NCBI RefSeq assembly: GCF_000741575.1
Contig: NZ_JGYV01000006.1
Coordinates: forward strand, 1 to 64,000
Direction of reading: 5' to 3'
Source of the DNA: Bifidobacterium cuniculi
GTDB taxonomy: Bacteria > Actinomycetota > Actinomycetes > Actinomycetales > Bifidobacteriaceae
DNA length: 64,000 nt
Positions 8,630 to 16,387 of this stretch are shown here, one piece after another. Positions within the stretch are counted from its first letter, which is position 1. Each line of letters starts with the position of its first letter. The position numbers and the translations under genes are program-made. A model generated the notes under the pieces. The model saw only the letters and a list, made by a program, of their open reading frames with translations. It ran no database searches and was not told the origin of the DNA.

Positions 8630-8668
8630 ATTATATGTTGTCTCACATACAACAGTTGCATCTGCAAC
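8630..8668 (-). promoter_or_regulatory. Promoter with two palindromic operators for the MarR-exporter operon
   Basis: A perfect -10 TATAAT lies at 8635-8630 on the minus strand. Overlapping and just upstream are two palindromes: TGTTGT-N7-ACAACA (8636-8654) and GTTGC-N4-GCAAC (8655-8668). Their position over the promoter suits autorepression by the MarR protein. No strong -35 box is seen at 17 bases. Confidence 0.65.
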
Positions 8669-8684
8669 GAGTGTCATCCCTGAG

Positions 8685-8754
8685 CGTAATGCTGTGGGGG
8701 CTCTGGAAATCTCACGGAAAAACGAGAGATTTCCAGAGCCCCCACAGCATTACG
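8685..8754. repeat. Long perfect inverted repeat P2 (29-bp arms)
   Basis: Arms 8685-8713 and 8726-8754 are exact reverse complements with a 12-base loop ACGGAAAAACGA. Loop plus right arm give the core ACGGAAAAACGAGAGATTTC seen at other loci. It lies between the flavin reductase gene and the MarR promoter. Confidence 0.9.
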
Positions 8755-8756
8755 AC

Positions 8757-8793
8757 GCGAGGCCGCGTCCGGCAGTGCCGGGCGCGGCCTCGC
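8757..8793 (-). terminator. GC-rich hairpin after the flavin reductase gene
   Basis: GCGAGGCCGCG pairs with CGCGGCCTCGC, and an inner CCGGC/GCCGG extends the stem. It lies 19 bp after the stop of 8812-9375, directly beside palindrome P2. Confidence 0.6.
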
Positions 8794-8811
8794 AAAGGGG
8801 AATCGGCTGCC

Positions 8812-9375
8812 TTACTTCTCTTCGTTCTCGGAGATGAAGGCCAGGAAGTCGTCGGCCTGCATGTCGATGGCCTTGACGTCGGCCTCGTCCAGCACCCACT
8901 TGTCGGTGGCGAGGGCCTCGTCCGGCACGGACAGGCCGACCTCGACCGGGAAGACGCGCATGTTGTTGGCCTCGAGCAGGTCGCCGAGCTGCACGCGGGC
9001 GAACATGCCATTGAAGCCGCCAACGCCGGTGATGGCGACCGGCTTCTGGTCGAGCACGCTGGTGGTCTGGCTGTCGTTGGCCATCGGGGTGCTCAGCCAG
9101 TCGAAGAGGTTGTGGACCATCGGCGGGATGGACTTCTGGTACTGGGAGATGAAGACCCACACGGCGTCCGCGTTGCGGAACTTGTCGCGAATCGCGAGCG
9201 CGGCATCAGGGGCGGCCAGCTTGGACTTCTCGTTGAGCAGCGGCAGGTCCTCGTAGTCGACGGTGATGACCTCGGCGCGGTCGCCGATGGCCTTGATGGC
9301 TTCCTTGGCCAGGTCGGCCTCGAAGGAGCCGTCCGTCAGCGATGTTTCCACGAATGCGATATTCGGCTTTGCCAT
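8812..9375 (-). CDS. NADPH-dependent FMN reductase / NAD(P)H:quinone oxidoreductase
   Basis: 187 residues with a flavodoxin-like fold. The N-terminal strand is IAFVETSLTDGSFEADLA, the middle segment ADAVWVFISQYQKSIPPMVHN corresponds to the P-x-(L/V)-K-N-type flavin loop, and VAITGVGGFNGMFA is the later phosphate-contact region. The family reduces FMN, quinones or azo dyes with NAD(P)H in the cytoplasm. A strong AAGGAGGAACACTT precedes the ATG. It has its own hairpin downstream and appears monocistronic. Confidence 0.85.
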   Translation of the reverse strand: MAKPNIAFVETSLTDGSFEADLAKEAIKAIGDRAEVITVDYEDLPLLNEKSKLAAPDAALAIRDKFRNADAVWVFISQYQKSIPPMVHNLFDWLSTPMANDSQTTSVLDQKPVAITGVGGFNGMFARVQLGDLLEANNMRVFPVEVGLSVPDEALATDKWVLDEADVKAIDMQADDFLAFISENEEK

Positions 9376-9512
9376 AAGTGTTCCTCCTTGTGACCCGAGG
9401 GGACGCGCATGGAGGTCATGGGCGCCGTACAGGCCGTGAACTAGGTACCATCATGGCCCCGCCGTCACGGTTGCGCGCCGCGTCATCGCCAGCAGTGAAA
9501 ACCAGCTTCCTG

Positions 9513-9992
9513 TCAGTCTACGGTGATTCGCATGCGCTCGAAGACGTCCCGGGCTTCCTGCTCGCCGGCCTGACTGCCCAGCAGGACGGCGGTGGAGGAA
9601 TCCTTCACGCGGATCACGTAGTCATACTCCATGGTGCCGTCGTTGTCGACGCTCCAGAACAGGTATTCGTTGCCGCCCTGCTCACCTTCGGCGATCACTT
9701 CGGCATCCTCGTCGTCGGCCACCTGCTGGCTGTAGAGAGAGTAACCCTCGTCGCCCTTGAGGAAGGTGCCCTGGGTGACGGTCTCACCGTCCTTGGTCAC
9801 GGTGAAGGGTACCTCGTCGTCGATGTCGTAGCCGCCGGTGGTGTCCAGTTCGATCTTGATGGCGTCACCGGTATCCACGTTGTAGGTGTAGGACTTGGCG
9901 GTGTGCGTGGAGCAGCCGCCCAGTGCGAGGATCGTGGCGAGCGCGGCCGAGGCGAGGGCCGAGGTGCGAGGGGTGCGGATGGCGGTGGTCAT
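9513..9992 (-). CDS. Putative lipoprotein, unknown function (159 aa)
   Basis: It begins with a basic n-region and a hydrophobic segment ending at the lipobox LALGGC, so it is predicted to be anchored on the outer membrane face. The mature part is acidic and beta-rich (YTYNVDTGDAIKIELDTTGG, later EYDYVIRVKDSSTAVLLG). No domain is recognised. The start at 9992 has AGGAG 12 bases upstream. Its leader contains a module also found before the XRE regulator gene at 23813-24100 (see findings), hinting at shared control. Confidence 0.75.
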   Translation of the reverse strand: MTTAIRTPRTSALASAALATILALGGCSTHTAKSYTYNVDTGDAIKIELDTTGGYDIDDEVPFTVTKDGETVTQGTFLKGDEGYSLYSQQVADDEDAEVIAEGEQGGNEYLFWSVDNDGTMEYDYVIRVKDSSTAVLLGSQAGEQEARDVFERMRITVD

Positions 9993-10205
9993 GGTCTCTT
10001 TTCTCTCCTGTGCTTGCCCGTTCGCGTGGCGGGCGTGCGCACAGTGTAGGCATCCGTGAGGCGTCCACGGCGCACTTGCTCGCATCGCGGGACTGGCGCA
10101 TGCGGGTAAAGGTAGGAGGTGGCGTGTGCCACCGCACCAACCGATATGCCGCTATGGCTATTGCCTGTAATACACGGTGCCGTCGGTAGGAGCCATACGC
10201 CTTCC

Positions 10206-10225
10206 CGACTCTCCGAAGCCAATCT
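10206..10225 (+). repeat. Copy of 20-bp element CGACTCTCCGAAGCCAATCT
   Basis: This 20-mer also occurs at 31300-31319, in inverse orientation at 35107-35126, and as an 18-base inverse copy at 31201-31218. Here it lies in the short gap after the GH3 gene. Confidence 0.8.
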
Positions 10226-10261
10226 CGCCCATTTCGGCATTCGAGAAGGCCCCACAGGCCC

Positions 10262-12580
10262 CTACCGCACGGTGAACGCCGCCTCCTGCAGGTCCTTGAG
10301 GCGGCTGGAGTGGCCGACGAGCACCTTGAACTCGCCGGACTCGACCACGCGCCTCGCCTCGCCGTCCACGACGGTGCAGTCGGCCACCGGCAGCTCGAAT
10401 TCGACGGTGGTGCGCTCCCCCGCCTCGAGGCAGACGCGCCGGTAGGCCTTGAGCTCACGCTCCGCCCAGGTCCACGAGGTGACCACGTCGCTCACGTAGA
10501 GCTGCACGGTCTCGGTGCCGGCACGCGGTCCCACGTTCTCCAGCTCGACTTCCACGTGCACCGTGTCCCCCACGCCGAATTCACTGCCGTTCACGATGCG
10601 CGGCTCGCCATAGGAGAACTCGGTGGTGGACAGGCCCTCGCCGAAGGCGAAGGCGGGATCCTGGGTGAGGTCGGCGTAGCGGTCGCCGTGCTGGCCGCGC
10701 ACCTGGTTGTAGTAGACGGGCAGCTGGCCGGCATGCCGCGGGAAGGTGATGGGCAGGCGTCCGCTGGGCTCCGTCACGCCGAGGATGATCTCCGCGATGG
10801 CGCGGCCGCCTTCCATGCCCGGGTTGGCCGCGTAAAGGAACGCCGCGACGCCGTCGGTGCAGGAGTCATCCACGAAGACCCCGTTGCGCCCGATCACGCA
10901 CGGCGGCATGACCTGCGGCTTGGAGCTCATGAGCACCACCACGAGGGGCTTGCCGGTTTCACGCGCCTGGGCGGCGAGCGCCTCGAGCAGCCGGTTCTGG
11001 CCGCCCTGCAGTTCGAGGGTGGCGGTGGAGCAGGTCTCCCCCGTCAGTTCGACGACGTCGCCGACGACCGCGACGGTCAGGTCCGCGTCGCGCGCGACGT
11101 CCAATGCCTCGTCGAGCAGTGTCTGGTCGACGGGGGCGGCGACGGCGAGCTTGGGACGCGGCTGGCCGTCGGGGAAAGTGGCGCCGGCGGGGTCGTCGAC
11201 CAGGTCGATGACGTTTGCTCCGCGTGCGTAGGTGACGTCGGCGTCGCCGGCGAGTGCGCGCATGCCGTCGAGGACGGTGGTGATCAGTTCGCGCGGCTGG
11301 CCGTCCTGCATCCACGGCACCTGGCCGGAGGAGCCGGCCCAGTCGCCCAGCTGGTTCTGTGCGTCGTCGGCGAGGGGGCCGACCACGGCAATGTGCTTGG
11401 CACCGTCAGCGGCGAAGGGTATGGCACCGCGGTTGGTCAGCAGGGTGACGGATTCGCGGGCGATGGCCAGGTTGGTGGCGCGGTGTGCGTCGCTGCCGAT
11501 GGCTGCCTTGATGCGTTCGGGGTCGGGCAGGCGCGGGTCCTCGAAGAGGCCCAGCTGGAACTTGAGGGTGAGGATGCGGGCGACGGCGTCGTCGAGCAGC
11601 GCCTCGTCGAGCATGCCGGAGCGGACGGCTTCGATGGCCCCCTCGTAGAACTGCGGCGTGGTCATGACGAGGTCGTTGCCGGCGCGTACGGCGTCGGCGG
11701 CGGCGTGCGCATAGTCGGGCTTGACGTGCTGTTCCCACACGGCGCGGCCGACGTTGTCCCAGTCGGTGACGAGGGTGCCGGTGTAGTTCCAGTTGCCGCG
11801 CAGCGTGTCGGAGAGCAGCCACTGGTTGAAGGTGACGGGCGTGCCGTCGATGGATTCGTAGCCAAGCATGAAGGTGGCGCAGCCGGCCTTGGCGGCGCGT
11901 TCGAAGGGCGGCAGGAACCAGGAGGTGAGCTTGCGGCGCGACAGGTCCGCCTCGGAGGCGTCGCGGCCGCCTTCGGTTTCGCTGTAGCCGGCGAAGTGCT
12001 TGGCGCAGGCGAGGATGGCGTCGTCATCGAAGGCGTCGCCGGTGCGGGCGCCCTTCTGGTAGCCGTCGATCATGGCGCAGGCCAGGTCGCCGATGAGTGT
12101 GGGGTCTTCGCCGAAGGTTTCGTCGACGCGTCCCCAACGGGTGTCGCGGCCGATGCACAGCACCGGTGAGAAGGTCCAGTGCACGCCGGTGGGCGCGACT
12201 TCCTCGGCAGTGGCGCGCGCCGCCTGGCGCACCAGCTCGGGGTCCCAGCTCATGGCCATGCCCAGTTGGCTGGGGAAGATGGTGGCGCCGGGCCAGAAGG
12301 AGTAGCCGTGGATGCAGTCGTCACCGATGAGCAGCGGGATGTGCAGGCGCGTCTCGTCGTGCACGAGTTCGGCGGCGCGTACGATGTCGTCGGCCGCGGT
12401 GTGCAGGATGGAGCCGACGTGGCGGTCGACGACGAGGGCGTGCAGGTCGCCGTCGCGCGCGTCGAGCTGCAGCATCTGGCCGACCTTCTCTTCGAGGGTC
12501 ATGCGCGAGAGCAGGTCGGCGACGCGTTCGCCGATGGGCAGGTCGGGGTTGAGGTACGGGTAGGGGGATGCAGTGGACAT
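10262..12580 (-). CDS. GH3 beta-glucosidase
   Basis: 772 residues, cytoplasmic (no signal peptide). Domain order is an N-terminal TIM barrel (about 1-330), an alpha/beta sandwich (about 370-600) and a C-terminal fibronectin-III-like domain (about 660-770). Diagnostic motifs are DTRWGRVDETFGEDP, the KH motif in CAKHFAGYSETEGGRDASE, and the nucleophile Asp in LVTDWDN. The enzyme removes terminal beta-linked glucose (or xylose) from oligosaccharides. It follows the MFS transporter gene by about 165 bp on the same strand, suggesting that oligosaccharides are imported intact and hydrolysed inside, under the TetR-type operators ahead of the transporter. Confidence 0.92.
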   Translation of the reverse strand: MSTASPYPYLNPDLPIGERVADLLSRMTLEEKVGQMLQLDARDGDLHALVVDRHVGSILHTAADDIVRAAELVHDETRLHIPLLIGDDCIHGYSFWPGATIFPSQLGMAMSWDPELVRQAARATAEEVAPTGVHWTFSPVLCIGRDTRWGRVDETFGEDPTLIGDLACAMIDGYQKGARTGDAFDDDAILACAKHFAGYSETEGGRDASEADLSRRKLTSWFLPPFERAAKAGCATFMLGYESIDGTPVTFNQWLLSDTLRGNWNYTGTLVTDWDNVGRAVWEQHVKPDYAHAAADAVRAGNDLVMTTPQFYEGAIEAVRSGMLDEALLDDAVARILTLKFQLGLFEDPRLPDPERIKAAIGSDAHRATNLAIARESVTLLTNRGAIPFAADGAKHIAVVGPLADDAQNQLGDWAGSSGQVPWMQDGQPRELITTVLDGMRALAGDADVTYARGANVIDLVDDPAGATFPDGQPRPKLAVAAPVDQTLLDEALDVARDADLTVAVVGDVVELTGETCSTATLELQGGQNRLLEALAAQARETGKPLVVVLMSSKPQVMPPCVIGRNGVFVDDSCTDGVAAFLYAANPGMEGGRAIAEIILGVTEPSGRLPITFPRHAGQLPVYYNQVRGQHGDRYADLTQDPAFAFGEGLSTTEFSYGEPRIVNGSEFGVGDTVHVEVELENVGPRAGTETVQLYVSDVVTSWTWAERELKAYRRVCLEAGERTTVEFELPVADCTVVDGEARRVVESGEFKVLVGHSSRLKDLQEAAFTVR

Positions 12581-12746
12581 GTTGGACTCCTATGTTCGTA
12601 TGTTCCGTTGTTGCGAGGGTTTTGTCGGCTTGGTCCGGGCAGTGCCGTGCGGCGGAGCGGTTCACTGCCCCTGCTTGCAGTCGTACCAGCACTGTGCGCG
12701 CTGTTCCATGGGCGAACACGGCCGGGCTGCCCAAGGCTGCCGGGGA

Positions 12747-14213
12747 TTACTTGACGCCGCGGATCAGCATGATGAACACGCAGCCGAGCAGTGCGAAGGC
12801 GATGGCGATCGGGAAGGCGAAGGCGTAGCCGAGGGAGAGAGTGATGGCGGACATGAGTACCGGGCCGAGCATCTGGCCGAGCGTGGTCGCCAGGTTGAGG
12901 ATGCCCAGGTCCTTTCCTGCTTCTTCCTTGTTGGGCAGCACGTCCACGTTGAGCGCCTGGTCGACGGACGAATAGACGCCGTAGCCGAGGCCGGCGATGC
13001 CCGCGTAGAGCAACATGCCGGTGGTGGTGGGCCAGACCCAGGGCATGGCGATGCCGACGGCGAAGAGGACGGAGGCGATGACGATCGGCACCTTGCGCCG
13101 TCCGATCATGTCCGAGAGCGGACCTGCGGCGATGGAGCCGACGAGGGAGACGACCATGGTGATCACGGACATCGTGGAGATGACGACGCCTGCTTCCTTG
13201 GTCCCCAGCCCCACGTAGTTCTCGAGGATGTACAGCTGGTAGATGGTGATCATCTGATAGCTCAGCAGCATGCACAGGCGGCCGGCGAAGGCCTTGTAGA
13301 AGTCATGCGCCATGGAGAACTTCGGCGGCCGGAAGCTCATGACGACTTCACGCAGGCCGTCCTTCTGGCGCGGCAGGAAGTCGGCGGGGGCTTCCTTGGG
13401 CAGGACGACGACCGCGACGATGCCGGACAGCAGCATGAGGACGCCGGCGAGCACGAAGCCGGGTACCTGGTTGGCGATGAAGACGGCGCCGATGAGCGTG
13501 CCGATGGGCGAGCCGACGGTGGAGCCGGCACCGTAGAATGCGGACATCGTACCACGTACGCCCATGGGGATGCGGTCGGAGATGATGGCCACCATGGGGG
13601 CGAGCATGCAGTTGAGGCCGAACATGCACAGGCAGTAGACGATGGTGATGAGGACCGGGTTGAGCGACATGCCGGTCAGGAAGAGGGTGACGCCGCCAAG
13701 GACCGCTCCCCCGAGGATGAAGGGGGTGCGCCTGCCGCGCCGCGAACGGGAGCGGTCGGAGAAGTTGCCGAACATGAGGTTCGAGACGAGCGATGCGACC
13801 GCGGTGCAGGAGTTGATGATGCCGACCAGCGCCTCGGGTGCCACGCCGGGCACGCTCTTGAGGTGTTCGGGCAGGAGGACCGCGGAAACGATGCCCAGGC
13901 CGCTCATCCACAGCAGGCCGAAGACGAGGAAGGCCGCGGCATAGCGCGCCTTGGTGCGTGACGGCATGGGCTTGCCCGTCTCGGGAGACAGGTGCGGGTC
14001 CCGGCGGGCCGCTTCGAGGTTCTTGTTGTAGATGGCCAGTCGCACGCCCAGGTCCACGGGCATGGCCGCGCTCTCGGCCGCCCCCAGGGCGACGCCCTCG
14101 TCCACGATCGCTTCGTCGAGTTCACTGCTGGCGATTGCACTGACCGCATCGGACAAGGGTCGTGCCGCGGCTGCCGGTCGCCCGGTCGGCCCTCCATGCT
14201 TCGGCTCACTCAT
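12747..14213 (-). CDS. MFS transporter, probable sugar (glucoside) permease
   Basis: 488 residues: an unusual 70-residue soluble N-terminal extension, then about twelve predicted membrane helices. A MFS loop motif is visible (FGNFSDRSRSRRGRRTPFIL) with its repeat in the second half (GPLSDMIGRRKVPIVIAS). The start at 14213 follows AAAGGAA. As first gene before the GH3 beta-glucosidase it is likely the uptake system for that enzyme's substrate. The substrate is inferred from context only. The promoter carries paired TetR-like operators. Confidence 0.88.
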   Translation of the reverse strand: MSEPKHGGPTGRPAAAARPLSDAVSAIASSELDEAIVDEGVALGAAESAAMPVDLGVRLAIYNKNLEAARRDPHLSPETGKPMPSRTKARYAAAFLVFGLLWMSGLGIVSAVLLPEHLKSVPGVAPEALVGIINSCTAVASLVSNLMFGNFSDRSRSRRGRRTPFILGGAVLGGVTLFLTGMSLNPVLITIVYCLCMFGLNCMLAPMVAIISDRIPMGVRGTMSAFYGAGSTVGSPIGTLIGAVFIANQVPGFVLAGVLMLLSGIVAVVVLPKEAPADFLPRQKDGLREVVMSFRPPKFSMAHDFYKAFAGRLCMLLSYQMITIYQLYILENYVGLGTKEAGVVISTMSVITMVVSLVGSIAAGPLSDMIGRRKVPIVIASVLFAVGIAMPWVWPTTTGMLLYAGIAGLGYGVYSSVDQALNVDVLPNKEEAGKDLGILNLATTLGQMLGPVLMSAITLSLGYAFAFPIAIAFALLGCVFIMLIRGVK

Positions 14214-14272
14214 GATCCGGTTCCTTTCGTCCTCGTCGACCGGCAGTTCCGCGCCACTGCGAATCTGCCCCA

Positions 14273-14329
14273 TTTATATCTAACAGATGTTAGATATAAA
14301 CATGATATCGATGTGCCACGCCTCGTCAA
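14273..14329 (-). promoter_or_regulatory. Promoter and palindromic operator of the MFS-GH3 unit
   Basis: On the minus strand TTGACG (14329-14324), a 16-base spacer and TATCAT (14307-14302) make a good promoter. Directly downstream lies a perfect 28-base palindrome, TTTATATCTAAC-AGAT-GTTAGATATAAA (14273-14300), placed to block initiation. The same half-site recurs at 14380-14399. TATCTAAC-type palindromes are typical TetR-family targets, and a TetR gene follows at 14768-15391. Confidence 0.75.
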
Positions 14330-14379
14330 GCTCGAGGAATTATGGCGTGTCTTGGCTGAAATACAAGGATTTGACGCTA

Positions 14380-14399
14380 TATCTAATAAAAATTAGATA
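14380..14399. promoter_or_regulatory. Second operator copy (TATCTAAT-AAAA-ATTAGATA)
   Basis: Eight-base arms around AAAA share TATCTAA with the operator at 14273-14300, about 105 bp away. This could allow looping or cooperative binding by the same repressor. The rest of the 14214-14767 gap shows no supported gene. Confidence 0.65.
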
Positions 14400-14537
14400 C
14401 ATTTTCGAAGGAAAGTGGCTCTTCACGTTTTAGTGTGTGAGGGCCGGGTGCCTTCAGGGATCCTGCCCGAGTGTCGGGACGGTGCGAGCCGTATGCGCCG
14501 TACCACCCCCGGAGCCATGCGCTGCAGTCGCTGGACA

Positions 14538-14578
14538 CCGAGTACAAAACGCAGGTTCAGTTTGCGTTTTCTACTCGG
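14538..14578. repeat. Inverted repeat with 16-bp arms
   Basis: CCGAGTACAAAACGCA and TGCGTTTTCTACTCGG pair with a single C:C mismatch around a nine-base loop. It lies about 190 bp past the TetR stop codon, so it may be its terminator or a diverged member of the palindrome family. Confidence 0.6.
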
Positions 14579-14767
14579 CACCCGAAATGCGGCGTGCCAA
14601 GTGGAGAGGAGACATGAGCTCAGGGACATGCCTGCACACCCAAACGCGAAGAGCCAGAAAAGTCATACTGACCTCTGGTGCCAGGGGCATCACGACATGG
14701 TCCGGGTGGGTTCGGCGTTGCCCGACGAAGATTCGGGCGTAGGCGTCAGGCGAGGCGTCGCAGGCTG

Positions 14768-15391
14768 TCAGCGGTAGCCGTCCCAGATGGGGGACGGGAA
14801 GATCATCCGCTCGAAGACCAGCCATTCGTCATACAGGTCGACCGGCGGCAGGCACAACCAGCGCATCTGCACGCCGTCCATCGCCTCGATGACGCGCCTC
14901 ACGTACGGGCGCATGCCCGGGTCCCACTGCCCCACTTGCGGCGGGATGCGCCACGGGTAGCGCGAATAGTGCTCCCAGATGTTCTCGGGACGGTTGCGGT
15001 AGTAATCGTGCAGGGGATGGTCGGGATTCACCGATTCGATGTAGAGCATGAGGAAGAGCTGCACCATCTGCCGCTGGGCGGCATTGTGGCGGACCAGGAA
15101 TCGCAGATAGGCGGGGAACAGCGGCGCCTCGGGGTCACTGCCGGGCAGCCCGGACGCCATGAACTCGGCGGGAGTGCCGTGCGCGTCATACATGTCGGTG
15201 ATGAGCAGGGACAGCAGCCCCTCCTTGTTGCCGACGTAATGCAACAGGCCCGGCTGGCTCATGCCCACTTCCTCGGCGACGTCCTTGAGCGAGATGCCGT
15301 TATAGCCGCGTTCCGCGACGAGTCTGGCCGTGGCCTGCTCGATTTCCCGCATGCGTTCCTCGGGACTCTTGCGCACTCGTTTCGTCACCAT
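14768..15391 (-). CDS. TetR/AcrR-family transcriptional regulator
   Basis: About 207 residues. The N-terminal helix-turn-helix is clear: ATARLVAERGYNGISLKDVA, then VGMSQPGLLHYVGNKEGLL. The C-terminal ligand domain is helical and Trp/Pro-rich. It probably binds the TATCTAA palindromes near the MFS-GH3 promoter about 370 bp beyond its stop codon, which would tie glucoside use to an effector. The start is uncertain. ATG 15391 is used because it puts the usual short tail before the HTH. ATG 15424 lies three bases after the stop of the upstream phosphatase gene and would suit coupled translation. Confidence 0.88.
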   Translation of the reverse strand: MVTKRVRKSPEERMREIEQATARLVAERGYNGISLKDVAEEVGMSQPGLLHYVGNKEGLLSLLITDMYDAHGTPAEFMASGLPGSDPEAPLFPAYLRFLVRHNAAQRQMVQLFLMLYIESVNPDHPLHDYYRNRPENIWEHYSRYPWRIPPQVGQWDPGMRPYVRRVIEAMDGVQMRWLCLPPVDLYDEWLVFERMIFPSPIWDGYR

Positions 15392-15426
15392 GGAGGTCAA
15401 GTGTAGCTGGCGCACGGACGGCATGT

Positions 15427-16275
15427 TCAGCGGCGACGGTTGCGGCCGCGGGTCAGCGGGGCGTCGTCGGGGATATGGCGGTCGACGTTGCGTACGGTGG
15501 CGAGCAGGTCGCCGTTGGTCAGCAGCTGGCGGCGGAACTCGCGCCACGGCTCCTCGCGGATTTCCCACTTGCCGTCGACGCATACCGGCTTGGCGACCTG
15601 CACGAAGCGCAGCCGTCCGTGGGTCTTGCCGGTCACCGGGTCCTTGCGTGAATAGTGCAAGCAGGTGCAGTTCGGGATCGCCCACTGCGGGTCGTGGCTC
15701 ATCTCCAGGTACTGTTCGTCGCTGAGGTCCTCGATGGTCAGGCGCAGCGCGTCCATGAAGTCGCCGTGCGTGACCATGACCACGGATTCGCCGTCTGCGT
15801 TGCGCGACAGGTCGTTGAGCAGGTTCTGCACGCGGTTCTCGCTCACGTCGGCGATGCTTTCGCCGGCCGGCGGACGCCAGTACAGCGGGTCGGCCTCGCG
15901 GAAGTCCCAGTTGTTCGGGTACTGTTCGCGGAATTCCGTGCGCGGCCGCGTGCTGATCTCGCCCCACGAGCGTTCGCGCAGCAGCCGGTTCTCGCGCCAG
16001 CGCGCGCCGGGCAGTTCCATGTTCACCGCCGTCTCGCGGGCGCGGATGTACGGGGAGACGAGGTACTGGTCGAAGGACTCCTGCTTCGAGACGAGCCAGC
16101 GGCCGATGAGGTGCGCCTGGCGGCGTCCGGTGCCGGTCAGGCGCCAGGAACGGTCGGGCACGGTCACCAGCTCCTGGGTGAAGACCTCGTCGTTGCCGTC
16201 CTCGTTCGCCTTCACCAGCTTGTTCTGTTCGGACTGGCCGTGCCTGACCACGTACATGTCCATCGGCATCCTCAT
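15427..16275 (-). CDS. Histidine phosphatase family protein (phosphoglycerate mutase-like)
   Basis: 282 residues. The N-terminal MYVVRHGQSEQNK carries the RHG catalytic motif (phosphorylated His). LTGTGRRQAHLIGRW, SPYIRARETA and the second His in VMVTHGDFMDALR complete the branch-1 histidine phosphatase active site. The large insert (NWDFREADPLYWRPPAGES) resembles broad-specificity phosphatases rather than glycolytic mutases. Substrate is unknown. The start at 16275 follows GAGGTGGG. Its stop nearly touches the TetR gene, so the two are likely co-transcribed. Confidence 0.85.
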   Translation of the reverse strand: MRMPMDMYVVRHGQSEQNKLVKANEDGNDEVFTQELVTVPDRSWRLTGTGRRQAHLIGRWLVSKQESFDQYLVSPYIRARETAVNMELPGARWRENRLLRERSWGEISTRPRTEFREQYPNNWDFREADPLYWRPPAGESIADVSENRVQNLLNDLSRNADGESVVMVTHGDFMDALRLTIEDLSDEQYLEMSHDPQWAIPNCTCLHYSRKDPVTGKTHGRLRFVQVAKPVCVDGKWEIREEPWREFRRQLLTNGDLLATVRNVDRHIPDDAPLTRGRNRRR

Positions 16276-16387
16276 GCACCCACCTCTTCCTTTGCATTCC
16301 TTGCGATCCTTGGTTGCACTGCGTCCCATTATGGTCGCTTTCGCGGGACCGCGCAGGTTCGGCCGGCAGCGGGATGCCGAGGACGGA

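Noticed and set aside
14415-14777. Plus-strand frames in the gap between the MFS and TetR genes
   Set aside because: No ribosome site or recognisable sequence, and they overlap the inverted repeat at 14538 and the end of the TetR gene.
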